A stretch of DNA of 64,000 nucleotides, taken from assembly GCA_000753575.1 (NCBI GenBank), contig JRFF01000036.1, positions 7,924 through 71,923 of the forward strand, given 5' to 3'. Each line of letters begins with the position of its first letter. The stretch's first letter is position 1. Source of the stretch: Candidatus Izimoplasma sp. HR2. Its GTDB lineage: Bacteria; Bacillota_I; Bacilli_A; Izemoplasmatales; Izemoplasmataceae. The notes below the pieces were generated by a model. That model ran no database searches. It saw nothing but the letters and a program-made list of their open reading frames with translations, and was not told the origin of the DNA. A program made the position numbers and the translations under genes. This document shows positions 1 through 8,118 of the stretch, piece by piece.

Positions 1-182
1 ATTGTTACAATCAAGATGTTTTCCTCACTAATATCTGATTGTAATCCATATGCTATAAATGCAGTAAGTAAAGTTATATTCCATGACTTTATTGTGAAGC
101 TATTCTTCGAAAATCTACCTATTACTTCCTGTATCATATTTAAATGTGTAATTTTATTCGTATTATCTTTATTATCACTCAT
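1..182 (-). CDS. small membrane protein, 5' part only (TIR-associated)
   Basis: The reading frame starts at an ATG at 180-182 with AGGAGG six bases upstream and runs off the left edge of the window. About 60 residues are visible: a polar start, an amphipathic stretch beginning MIQEVIGRF, then KSWNITLLTAFIAYG, which begins a first membrane segment. The pattern (I)QxVIxRxxxNSFxxKxW followed by a hydrophobic helix recalls a family of small multi-pass proteins that I remember only as hypothetical. It follows the TIR-like gene by about 10 bases and is surely co-transcribed. A membrane effector partner for the TIR protein is an inference. The C-terminal part is missing. Confidence 0.75.
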   Translation of the reverse strand, partial: MSDNKDNTNKITHLNMIQEVIGRFSKNSFTIKSWNITLLTAFIAYGLQSDISEENILIVT

Positions 183-192
183 AGTTATCCTC

Positions 193-780
193 CTATATCC
201 AAGTTGTTATATCAAACAAATGTGTCATAGTTTGTGATTTAGTATATGCTGTATCTATTATCTCGTTTAGATCATTACAAAACTCATTCCACCTGTACAT
301 TGATATATAAGATCCAAATTCTTTGCTTGTCGTTTCATGTCTAGATTCGTCTGTTGCATTAAACATATTTCTTCCAATTATACCAGGTAACCTTGAAGTA
401 TGTATGGTATTACCTTCATCTGTTTTAGTAATTGCATAATCATAACTTCCATTTTGATCTGGAATTACAATAGCTACAACACCATTGCGTGAACTATTTC
501 TATTTGCTCTATTAATAACTCTTAATGAGTAACTTACTTCCCAAGGTATCCAATCACTATCTAGAATACTTGGTGAAATTAATATTACAGTTACATGAGT
601 ACTATATATTTTATCACTTAGAAGACTTCCTATAGCGGCATCATCAAGCAATGAAATATCTTTAGACTTATTAGTTTCTCCTAAGTACTTATATGAACCA
701 TTCTCAAGTTTTTTTATAAGTTTGTCTCTATATCTATTACCTTCGGGATATTTGTATGATATAAATATTCTTTTATCCAT
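193..780 (-). CDS. TIR-like domain protein (DUF1863/ThsB-like)
   Basis: This 195-residue protein begins KRIFISYKYPEGN, the first strand and loop of a TIR-like fold. A strand VTVILISPS (63-71) follows, then SDWIPWEVSYSL (75-86). The Glu at about 81 sits where TIR NADases carry their catalytic glutamate. The layout matches the TIR-like domain (DUF1863) found in Thoeris ThsB proteins and other prokaryotic signalling proteins. Such domains consume NAD to make cyclic ADP-ribose-type signals or deplete NAD; activity here is inferred. It lies between a phosphatase-like gene (13 bases) and a membrane-protein gene (about 10 bases) in one operon. The C-terminal 75 residues are less conserved. Confident on fold, less on role. 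Confidence 0.8.
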   Translation of the reverse strand: MDKRIFISYKYPEGNRYRDKLIKKLENGSYKYLGETNKSKDISLLDDAAIGSLLSDKIYSTHVTVILISPSILDSDWIPWEVSYSLRVINRANRNSSRNGVVAIVIPDQNGSYDYAITKTDEGNTIHTSRLPGIIGRNMFNATDESRHETTSKEFGSYISMYRWNEFCNDLNEIIDTAYTKSQTMTHLFDITTWI

Positions 781-793
781 TTAATTCACCTAC

Positions 794-1288
794 CTAGTTC
801 TGTTTCTTTAAATACTCAAAAGGATATTTCCTTTTGATATTTTCAAAAATGCCATTGGCTGGTCTATATCTAGGGTATAGATCACAAAAATATTTTAGAT
901 TACTTTCAAATTTATCTTCATTCATTAGTCCTCTAGACATTAAATACATAAATGCTATACTTGGGGCTCTTGACTCCCCTTGATTACAATGAATAAAAAC
1001 TTTTTTACCGTTAGCTAAAGATCTATCAATGAAATTCATAGTTAATTTCAGCATTTCCTCTGGAAAAAAATCCCACTGGCTACTACTTGGAAAATCAATA
1101 ATGCATAATGAAGCTTGATTGTCATCTTCATAATAGTATCTGTCAGGCGGACATTTTCTTCCTGTATACCCTACTAAGTCTTTATGAAATGGATCTTTAG
1201 CAGCATGCACAATATTGAAGTCATCATTAATGGAATTCAAATCGTATTGGCTACCAACATAAATCTTCCCTGCATAAACATTAATCAT
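794..1288 (-). CDS. dual-specificity phosphatase-like protein
   Basis: The 164-residue protein carries the Cys-based phosphatase signature HCNQGESR (100-107, Cys101 and Arg107) in a Cx5R loop. The N-terminal half has YVGSQYD, then IVHAAKDPFHK and a GYTGR motif around 26-44. I recall this arrangement in a bacterial dual-specificity phosphatase family. The ATG has AGGAGG six bases upstream. It is the first gene of a three-gene operon with the TIR-like and membrane proteins. Substrate is unknown: it could be a phosphoprotein, a nucleotide or an ADP-ribose-type signal. A hairpin with a U-run sits just before the ribosome site (1304-1324). Confidence 0.8.
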   Translation of the reverse strand: MINVYAGKIYVGSQYDLNSINDDFNIVHAAKDPFHKDLVGYTGRKCPPDRYYYEDDNQASLCIIDFPSSSQWDFFPEEMLKLTMNFIDRSLANGKKVFIHCNQGESRAPSIAFMYLMSRGLMNEDKFESNLKYFCDLYPRYRPANGIFENIKRKYPFEYLKKQN

Positions 1289-1303
1289 AATTTTCCTCCT
1301 AAT

Positions 1304-1324
1304 AAAAAGTCCTCAAAAGAGGAC
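1304..1324 (-). terminator. terminator-like hairpin in the leader of the phosphatase-TIR operon
   Basis: On the minus strand a perfect 6-bp stem GTCCTC-TTTT-GAGGAC is followed by TTTTT, and the AGGAGG of the phosphatase gene comes almost at once. The extended -10 box TGGTATAAT lies about 30 bases upstream, so the hairpin is inside the likely leader. It could be an attenuator or only block read-through from upstream. The nearest upstream minus-strand gene ends about 400 bases away. Confidence 0.6.
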
Positions 1325-1354
1325 CTCTAATTTTTCCCCTTTTGCTTTTCCTTT

Positions 1355-1360
1355 ATTATA
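1355..1360 (-). promoter_or_regulatory. extended -10 promoter of the phosphatase-TIR operon
   Basis: TATAAT is preceded by TGG on the minus strand, giving the extended -10 form TGnTATAAT. No convincing -35 is seen at 17 bases. The transcript would start around 1348 and contain the leader hairpin. Confidence 0.55.
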
Positions 1361-1526
1361 CCATAAGTTTGCATGTGGAACGAATATGCAATAGTTATGA
1401 TAGCTCCATATAACTAGTCCTTGTTATTTTTTACATCACTTCAAATAATCTATACTGAGTTTATAATTAACTGAAGATATCATAAACACATATATTAGCA
1501 TCCATAAGATTTATCCTCTAGCTCAT

Positions 1527-1558
1527 AAAAAAGTAATTTTCAAATCACTTCTTTTTTT
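1527..1558. terminator. possible bidirectional terminator in a 430-base gene-free stretch
   Basis: AAGTAAT and ATCACTT form an imperfect stem flanked by A and T runs, so it could work in either direction. The rest of 1325-1721 holds the promoter at 1355 and otherwise AT-rich sequence in which I see no gene. Confidence 0.4.
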
Positions 1559-1721
1559 AGAATAATAATCACAACTTTCTAGCTAGTCTTTATATCTTAG
1601 TAACATATACTTTACCAATAATACTAAGTTCAACACCTGTCATGAGTTATTATAATCCTGTTCTTTCATCCATACTCTTACCTGAAATTCCACCATCTTT
1701 ATATACATTGATTTAACATAC

Positions 1722-2003
1722 TTAATATTTCCTCCTATTTTCATATTGTTTTTTCTTCATACTCTTTTCTCCAAATTGATATTCAAAGTTATCACTATTA
1801 AAATCAACCACATTAACACTTTCAGTTACAATAACTGTTTTATCCTTGGTATAGGTTTCTGTCTTTCTAGAAGCGTTTAATAGTTGATTCTGATGACCTT
1901 TTTGATATCGTACACGGTTATCAAAAGCAAATGGCTTTGTGATACTAGGAACATGATTATTGTGAGTATTATGTTTCTTTGGATAATACTTTTTCTTCTC
2001 CAT
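1722..2003 (-). CDS. small basic hypothetical protein
   Basis: This 93-residue, very Lys/Arg/Asn/Tyr-rich protein has no membrane segment, no signal peptide and no motif I recognise. It starts MEKKKYYPKKHN and ends MKKKQYENRRKY. A strong ribosome site (GAAAGGAGA, five bases before the ATG) supports translation. It stands alone, with a terminator-like hairpin directly upstream (2026-2056) and gene-free sequence downstream. The charge suggests nucleic-acid or phage-protein binding, but that is speculation. Its place between two defence-like operons is the only contextual clue. Confidence 0.6.
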   Translation of the reverse strand: MEKKKYYPKKHNTHNNHVPSITKPFAFDNRVRYQKGHQNQLLNASRKTETYTKDKTVIVTESVNVVDFNSDNFEYQFGEKSMKKKQYENRRKY

Positions 2004-2025
2004 GGAGTCTCCTTTCTAATTGTAT

Positions 2026-2056
2026 AAAAAAGACCAATAACCGAAGTTATTGATCT
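2026..2056 (-). terminator. UUCG-loop terminator directly before the 93-residue gene
   Basis: On the minus strand AGATCAATAAC-TTCG-GTTATTGGTCT forms an 11-bp stem with one mismatched or wobble position and a stable UUCG tetraloop, followed by TTTTTTA. It ends about 22 bases before the start codon. It may end transcripts of the AbiH operon about 165 bases upstream, or act as an attenuator. Confidence 0.7.
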
Positions 2057-2218
2057 ATATATTTATTACTTATTCTTTATGGACATGTCTATAATATATA
2101 ATTGAATATCTCTACATTTCAATCAATACCTCTACTATATAAGTTCTATGTAATTGTATTTTAATAAGTTTGAAAAGAAAAATGAAAATACTTATCATTA
2201 TATATAATTAATGTGATA

Positions 2219-3133
2219 CTACTTATACTTAATCAAATCATCAAAATAGTAATCCATTGTATTTAATTGATACTCCTCAATATTATGTTTGCTACAAAAC
2301 TTGTGAATCTTATCAATATCTGAAGTGTTAAAATACGAAAAATACCAATTAACAGTATCATGAACATTATCTAAAAAGTACTGGAAATAGTAATCATCCA
2401 CTGAACTAAGAGAATGACCCAGAACATATATATTTTGTACATCTTGATACAGGTCAATAAATGTATCTAGTTTTAGACAATGTTTGTATACATCTTTCTC
2501 TAAAAATTCTAAATCCTTTTCTGACAACGTTAATTGAAATTCCTTATTAAAATAAACATATGGAATCTGTTCTCCATTATCTATACTTGTCATTTTTTCT
2601 CCATGACCAATAAATAGTTCATTATCACTTTGGGTTCCATGTATATGAATTAAATCTTTATCTTCTACTCCAAATGATTTTTCTAATGTATTTGTATAAT
2701 TAAAACTCACAAAAATTGATTTTTCCAAAAACGACCCTATTTGGTTCTTTGATAATAAATTTACCTCATAAATCCAATTTCTTAAATGTGTAATTAACAC
2801 ATCAAAAATTCTAAACAATTCATCATCTACTATATGATTAAAATAATGATTTACTCTCTCATAATCAATGTAATCAAAACCTGCAAATTCTTCCTCATAA
2901 CCTTGAACATTTTCACTAACAAGAGCAGCTAATTTACCTAAATTTATATTAGCTAACCCATTTTCAAAATTTGCCCACAACTTTGTTTTATCCAAAGTAA
3001 TATCTGAGAAAACCTCCTCAAAGTCCACTGCCTCTGTTAATCCACACTCAAATAAGAATTTTCGGAAATCCGAATAATTTGTTGGTAGTCCATGATATAA
3101 ATCAAATCCATTTCCAGTAACTATAAGATTCAT
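2219..3133 (-). CDS. AbiH-family abortive infection protein
   Basis: The 304-residue protein opens with LIVTGNGFDLYHGLPTNY, the hallmark N-terminus of the AbiH family (Pfam AbiH), whose first member gave phage resistance in Lactococcus. Further matches are SFNYTNTLE near 143-151, IHIHGTQ near 162-168 and a C-terminal YVLGHSLSSVD segment. The mechanism of AbiH is not established to my knowledge. The start overlaps the stop of the upstream membrane-protein gene by one base, so the two are translationally coupled. It is the last gene of a three-gene operon. Full length for the family as far as I can tell. Confidence 0.85.
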   Translation of the reverse strand: MNLIVTGNGFDLYHGLPTNYSDFRKFLFECGLTEAVDFEEVFSDITLDKTKLWANFENGLANINLGKLAALVSENVQGYEEEFAGFDYIDYERVNHYFNHIVDDELFRIFDVLITHLRNWIYEVNLLSKNQIGSFLEKSIFVSFNYTNTLEKSFGVEDKDLIHIHGTQSDNELFIGHGEKMTSIDNGEQIPYVYFNKEFQLTLSEKDLEFLEKDVYKHCLKLDTFIDLYQDVQNIYVLGHSLSSVDDYYFQYFLDNVHDTVNWYFSYFNTSDIDKIHKFCSKHNIEEYQLNTMDYYFDDLIKYK

Positions 3134-3894
3134 TAGTTATTCCTCACACATGTAATCTTCTCAAAAATCCAAATTATTAGTATAATTGAAGACAAAATTA
3201 ATAATGGTACATTAATAATATTATATGAACCAAAAATCAAAATTAAAATTGTGGAGTATATAACTAAAGTGAAAATTTCAGTAAAAGATATCATGTTAAT
3301 TGATAATGAATAACACTCAAAAATATTAAAAGTTGAAAATTCTCTCAACAAAGGTATTTTATTCAGTTCAGCTATTGCAAATTTAATTACTAAAAAAGTT
3401 GACAATATCATGATCATATTAACATCTAATTCCAAACTTTCTAGACTGAATTTATCTATTGTTAACCACATAAAATATAGTAAATAAGTCAATAAAGTAA
3501 GATTCAACATTGGAGTTGAACCTAAAATAGATTTATTTTTCTTTACTCTTTCCCAATCATGTTTGAGTAATTTTTGTAACTGAACTTTAACTTTCTCAAG
3601 TTGTGCAACTCCATCCCTATTTGGATAATTCTTCATTAAGTTCAATTTATTTACATTATTAATCAAATCAGTATCCCTTGTAGGATTTAACCTTAGTATT
3701 ATAGCACCTTTGAAAGATTGTAATCTATTATAGTCCCAGTCGTCATAAATTATTTGAGTAATATCCTTTAACCAATCTCTAATATATCTTCTCCAGTTTT
3801 CCCGTTCTTGTGTTATATATCTGCTTCTATTTTTACCAGATGCTAAAATCACTGTAAATCCACCTGCGATAAATGCTGCAATTATCTCAACCAT
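3133..3894 (-). CDS. multi-pass membrane protein coupled to AbiH
   Basis: This 253-residue protein has a short N-terminal hydrophobic segment (2-19), a basic stretch SRYITQERENWRRYIRDW, a soluble helical region to about 125, and then about four membrane helices (roughly 130-148, 157-175, 198-222, 226-246). Segments like ITQxRxxWxxxLRD after a first helix occur in many uncharacterised bacterial membrane proteins. The ribosome site is AGGGAG before the ATG. It lies 25 bases after the helical-protein gene and overlaps abiH by one base. It could be the membrane arm of an AbiH-based defence operon; that is inference. Confidence 0.75.
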   Translation of the reverse strand: MVEIIAAFIAGGFTVILASGKNRSRYITQERENWRRYIRDWLKDITQIIYDDWDYNRLQSFKGAIILRLNPTRDTDLINNVNKLNLMKNYPNRDGVAQLEKVKVQLQKLLKHDWERVKKNKSILGSTPMLNLTLLTYLLYFMWLTIDKFSLESLELDVNMIMILSTFLVIKFAIAELNKIPLLREFSTFNIFECYSLSINMISFTEIFTLVIYSTILILIFGSYNIINVPLLILSSIILIIWIFEKITCVRNN

Positions 3895-3919
3895 TTTTTT
3901 CTCCCTTTAAAACCCGATT

Positions 3920-4861
3920 TTATTCAATATTCATACATGTGTTTTCTTTTAAAAAATCCCTAAGTTGTGAATCAACTTTTAATACTTTTTCTTTAATAAA
4001 TCTATTCCAATACGTTGATACCCAATATTGACAATCTTCTGGAGGATCCATTCCCATTTCTATATGATCTTGATAATCCGGTGAAGCCATATATTGTGGT
4101 GCGAAATATAACACAATTGTAAAAAGGTATGAAAATACTTTGTCAAATTCTGTGATAAAATAACTCAAAGTAGATATCGTCTCTTTTTCTAAGTATATGG
4201 GATTATGTCTTGTAATATAATACATACCATTACTGTGTGTGAAATTGTTTAAACGTTTATTTAACTTAAACAAATTACTAAATAAATTGACTTTCTTGTC
4301 TAATTTTTTTAGTTGTTTATCTTTTAGGAGGAGATTTAGCACCTTTGAACTATATAAGTTTTTCATACTATTATTAACCCAATCATATGCATTTTGAACA
4401 TGATTATTCCACTTTTCAAGTTTATCAAGTGTATCGTAGTCATCAGATACTATATTTCCCAATCTTAAAAAATATACAAATAATATAAGATCATCTTTTA
4501 GCTTCCTAAATAGAGTCATTGCATCAGCCATATTAAGTACTTCAACACATTTTCTAATACTATAAATTGTATTCTTGGAATTGTTGAGAATTATTGATAA
4601 ATCCATATGTTGTGTTGTCTTTATAGTATTCAGGTACTTTGAGAAAAAAATAAAAATACTATCTTCATCATCAAAAGGAATATCTTTGTATGTTTCTTTA
4701 AAAGTTGTAATCAAAACCAAAAAATTATTTACATTCACCAGCATATCTTCAATAAAATCAAAATAGTAGTCTAGTGTTTCAAGTGCAATTTGATACTCAA
4801 CCTTTTTTGAGTAAAATTTTATTATGTCATTATAATGATTATATAAGCTATTATGATCCAT
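3920..4861 (-). CDS. hypothetical helical protein, first gene of the AbiH operon
   Basis: The 313-residue protein is rich in Leu, Asn, Asp and Tyr and looks almost wholly alpha-helical. No membrane segment, signal peptide or catalytic motif is recognisable. GGAGGG lies seven bases before the ATG. The next gene starts 25 bases after its stop, so it leads the operon that ends with abiH. Its function is unknown; a sensor or regulatory role in the same system is possible. A hairpin followed by a U-run and a TATAAT lies 20-65 bases upstream of the start. Confidence 0.7.
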   Translation of the reverse strand: MDHNSLYNHYNDIIKFYSKKVEYQIALETLDYYFDFIEDMLVNVNNFLVLITTFKETYKDIPFDDEDSIFIFFSKYLNTIKTTQHMDLSIILNNSKNTIYSIRKCVEVLNMADAMTLFRKLKDDLILFVYFLRLGNIVSDDYDTLDKLEKWNNHVQNAYDWVNNSMKNLYSSKVLNLLLKDKQLKKLDKKVNLFSNLFKLNKRLNNFTHSNGMYYITRHNPIYLEKETISTLSYFITEFDKVFSYLFTIVLYFAPQYMASPDYQDHIEMGMDPPEDCQYWVSTYWNRFIKEKVLKVDSQLRDFLKENTCMNIE

Positions 4862-4893
4862 AATATCCCTCCAAACTATAAATATTATATCAC

Positions 4894-4928
4894 AAAAAAA
4901 GAACCTATAACAATTAAGTTATAAGCTC
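4894..4928 (-). terminator. terminator-like hairpin upstream of the AbiH operon
   Basis: On the minus strand GAGCTTATAAC-TTAATT-GTTATAGGTTC forms an 11-bp stem with two G-U pairs, then seven U. The start codon of the first operon gene is 33 bases beyond the U-run. A TATAAT lies between them, with a TTGTTA 18 bases upstream inside the stem. The promoter may therefore overlap the terminator. Confidence 0.65.
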
Positions 4929-5260
4929 CAAAGTTACCATATATGTATTTTGTATTTCCTACTTCATCTATCTTATATAACTGAGAAGACTAATCCCCCT
5001 CCCCTTATAATTAGACTAGTATTAGCTGACATATGTTTTTACTATACTGTATTTCACTTTTGTTTTAGATTATGAGTTTCTTCTTTCCTACCTTTATCGG
5101 ATATATCTAATTACTTAGTCGTGTCCGATTCACAAAGTTTAGGTTCTATACTGTTTTCTCTTCCGCTTTGAGTTATCGAGATCATACTCAGAGTTTAAGT
5201 AATTACTTGTTAGTGAGTTGGGAAAGAAAAATGATAAATGCATAATTACACTTCAATACC
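4929..5260. other. gene-free stretch
   Basis: I see no supported gene here. It holds one 8-bp hairpin without a U-run (5166-5193, CTTTGAGT and ACTCAGAG) and a palindrome AAGTAATTACTT near 5200. It may be the decayed remains of accessory sequence. Confidence 0.4.
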
Positions 5261-5809
5261 TTAATGAAATGGTACTAAAGAGAAATTTATTTTTTCCCCT
5301 GTGATTTTGTAAAATACTCTCAATGCTTCATTGTATACTCTTTCTTCAGTAACATACTGATCATCAACTAACAATACTACGTTAGCATATTGGACATACT
5401 CATAAACAAGAACACCTTTCTCGAATTCAAAATCACTAAAGTCTATTGATAAATTGAACCCAATATCACAATCGGCTAATTCTCTACAATAAGTTAAAGA
5501 AGAAACAAATTCATCAATATCAAAAACCTTCTCGTATATAATTACTGAATCCCCATCTGGATATTTATCAACATATACATATATAACTGAACTCACGAAG
5601 TTCTCTATTTCAGTATCAGTTAGAAACTGCCCATATTTAAACTGTATATCAATATCATCAGTATTGCTATAGCTACTTTTTAATTCTGATATACTCATGT
5701 GAATAGATATTTCCATAGGATCATTTGATGTTCCTATTGGAGTAGAATATTTACATCCAGAAATAATGAATATAGTAAATAATAGTACAATCATTCTTAT
5801 ATATTTCAT
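5261..5809 (-). CDS. lipoprotein of unknown function
   Basis: From the ATG at 5809 the protein starts MKYIRMIVLLFTIFIISGC, a short lipoprotein signal with lipobox ISGC, so it should be lipidated and anchored on the outer face of the membrane. AAAGGAAG lies six bases before this ATG. A frame extension to 5845 would run into the upstream stop and hides the signal peptide, so the shorter start is preferred. The mature part (about 160 residues) is rich in Asp, Tyr and Val, with no domain I recognise. It follows the secreted metalloprotease by 29 bases and is probably co-transcribed with it. lspA in this window could process it. Confidence 0.75.
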   Translation of the reverse strand: MKYIRMIVLLFTIFIISGCKYSTPIGTSNDPMEISIHMSISELKSSYSNTDDIDIQFKYGQFLTDTEIENFVSSVIYVYVDKYPDGDSVIIYEKVFDIDEFVSSLTYCRELADCDIGFNLSIDFSDFEFEKGVLVYEYVQYANVVLLVDDQYVTEERVYNEALRVFYKITGEKINFSLVPFH

Positions 5810-5838
5810 TTTTTTCTTCCTTTCTATTAAAAACATAA

Positions 5839-8118
5839 TTAACAAGGTGGGATAAATTGTGCTCTAATCCTATATTGAGTGTTTTGAGTCAAATAGTTTT
5901 CATTAACTCTTATATAGATTGTTTGTCCAGCTATGAGATAGAGCCTTTTCTTAAAATTGTTCCCTGAACCAGAATTATTATCGTAGGCAAACATACCTGT
6001 GGTTAAGTATTCTGCAACAACATCAAAGAAAAATCCTCCATACATATCTAATGTCCCTGTAGAGTAAATATCATAATATCCAGTTTCAGGTACAGTAAAT
6101 TCATACCAGTGTATTTCTTCATTGTTTATAAATTGATTAGAAACATAAGTATTTACTGGTAAATTAATTGGTTCGGGCAAATATATTGTAAGTGATTCAG
6201 AATCATATGGCCCAGTACTTGGAGAATCTATATCTGTAGCTGTGATATTCCATGTAATATAATCCGTTTGGTTTTGCAATATATTTGTCCATTCAATGTC
6301 TGATAACTGATATGAAGAAACATTACCCAGAGGTTGTGTAAATATTTCAGTTCCATACTTATTATATAGGTGTAACTCAAATTGATCGTTTTGACTAGCA
6401 GTTCCATCTCCACCTTGTTTATCCCAAGCGAATAATGGACTCATGTAGTTAGATGTAGAGACTGGAGTTAAAGGTTTTGCGGCAAACCCATAATAAGTTA
6501 AAAGCTTACCAAAATCGTAATTGTATGTTGATGTTAACTCAGTCCAAAAATCATAGAAATTATCTGCCATCCCACTTCCGTCTGCATCATTCAATTTATC
6601 AAATATAATAGAATCATTAAAAGCATGCCCATCATGGGCTTCAGTATTTATATCAATTAAATCATATAACAACATCGATATGGCACCTTCTTGACCCTCA
6701 CCATAAAAGTTCATCGAATATGATTCATAGTTCTTATTATAGTAGTCTTCCCCAACATTGTATACATTTGAATTGTAATCGAGAGACTCAACGCCAAGAG
6801 GTGATACAAATTTTTTCATTGATGCCATAGCGTAAAAGTCTGCAAATCCTTCTGTCAGTGCAAGTTTTGATCCATTACTTTTCCCGTAATCGTCAATTAA
6901 ATCTTGCCCAAAACTATGACTATACTCTGTAAGTATTGCAGGATGAATCATATTATACTTATCGTCTACAAAATGTCCAAATTCGTGTAACAGTGTATCC
7001 CATCTATAGTATCTAGCGTTTGTCAATACGATTGTATCAGTAAGAGGAAAATAATATGATGTACTTGAATCCATAGGAAACCATACAGATAATTTACCCC
7101 AACTTTGACTTCCATCAACATAATCTAAATATTTAAAGCCACTTATTGCAGCTTGATGTAAATGCATTGCTGATGTTCTATCATGATATTGACCCCATGT
7201 GAACTTGATATCCTGAACTACTTCTGCACCATTTGGTACATTACCGAAATAAACAAATTTATGATTATATGCCACGTTAGCTTGTTGTTGTGCTGACTCA
7301 AATGGATTGTAAATCGCAAAATCTCCGTTTTCAAATACGACTTTCACATATATATCATATCCATCTTCTCCCCACGCTGTTTCATTTGCGAATGTTGAAG
7401 AATAGTCACCATTAGAATTAGTATATAAAGTTTCTAATTTTTTATCAAATATTACCTCAGCATCATATATTTCAATTTTGATACCTTGTGCAGGATGAGA
7501 ATTTCCATTTTCATCTTCAAATTCAATTTTTCCCTTAACTCTAATACTGTCTCCACTCAATACATTATAGTTCAATTCTTCGTAAACAATGAAATCAGAA
7601 CCATAAACAAAAGAGTACAAATCATCTTCAGTCATAACACCATCTTCAACCATTTCCTGAAAATAAACGTACTTAGCAGCACTTAGGGATACAGTACTAA
7701 TATAATCGAAAGATTCTGTAGAATAAATGAATACTCTTATTTCTCCTTCTTTCTTGCTAGATTTGTACTTTAATTTAATTACATTTTCCCCAGTATCTTT
7801 AATCTTAAATTTTAATTTGTAATCATCTTTTATTTTTTTAGTTTTCTCAGATTCAATATCTACTTCATCATCTGCATCGACTTTCAATTCAACCTCTTCA
7901 AAAATATTAAATACTTCTGTTCTCTTTAACTCTAACTTTACAGAACTACCATGTGGAACTTTCATGTTATAAACATCAAAATGATAGATCTCATTTGAAT
8001 CAAGATTATAACTTATTCCACCTTCATTATTATCACTGTTTTGATTGGCATATATTGATTCCATTGTTGTAATAGCCAAGAGTAAACAAAGTAAACTAAT
8101 AATTATAATTTTTTTCAT
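5839..8118 (-). CDS. secreted zinc metalloprotease with C-terminal PPC-like domain
   Basis: A signal peptide (MKKIIIISLLCLLLAI to about residue 24) directs export. The protein has 759 residues. Residues 35-290 look like beta-sandwich modules, including a SGDSIRVKGKIEF segment. The zinc site is HEFGH at 378-382, with a likely third ligand Glu423 in LTEGFADFYA, the gluzincin pattern. Residues from about 655 to the end resemble the bacterial pre-peptidase C-terminal domain (WYEFTVPETGYYDIYS, then LIAGQTIYIRV). There is no LPXTG or membrane anchor, so it is probably released. The ribosome site is TGGAGG. A lipoprotein gene follows. The substrate is unknown; digestion of host or environmental protein is plausible. 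Confidence 0.8.
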   Translation of the reverse strand: MKKIIIISLLCLLLAITTMESIYANQNSDNNEGGISYNLDSNEIYHFDVYNMKVPHGSSVKLELKRTEVFNIFEEVELKVDADDEVDIESEKTKKIKDDYKLKFKIKDTGENVIKLKYKSSKKEGEIRVFIYSTESFDYISTVSLSAAKYVYFQEMVEDGVMTEDDLYSFVYGSDFIVYEELNYNVLSGDSIRVKGKIEFEDENGNSHPAQGIKIEIYDAEVIFDKKLETLYTNSNGDYSSTFANETAWGEDGYDIYVKVVFENGDFAIYNPFESAQQQANVAYNHKFVYFGNVPNGAEVVQDIKFTWGQYHDRTSAMHLHQAAISGFKYLDYVDGSQSWGKLSVWFPMDSSTSYYFPLTDTIVLTNARYYRWDTLLHEFGHFVDDKYNMIHPAILTEYSHSFGQDLIDDYGKSNGSKLALTEGFADFYAMASMKKFVSPLGVESLDYNSNVYNVGEDYYNKNYESYSMNFYGEGQEGAISMLLYDLIDINTEAHDGHAFNDSIIFDKLNDADGSGMADNFYDFWTELTSTYNYDFGKLLTYYGFAAKPLTPVSTSNYMSPLFAWDKQGGDGTASQNDQFELHLYNKYGTEIFTQPLGNVSSYQLSDIEWTNILQNQTDYITWNITATDIDSPSTGPYDSESLTIYLPEPINLPVNTYVSNQFINNEEIHWYEFTVPETGYYDIYSTGTLDMYGGFFFDVVAEYLTTGMFAYDNNSGSGNNFKKRLYLIAGQTIYIRVNENYLTQNTQYRIRAQFIPPC

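Noticed and set aside
16-237. Plus-strand frame of 73 codons at the left edge
   Set aside because: It is the complement of the membrane-protein and TIR genes, with no ribosome site.
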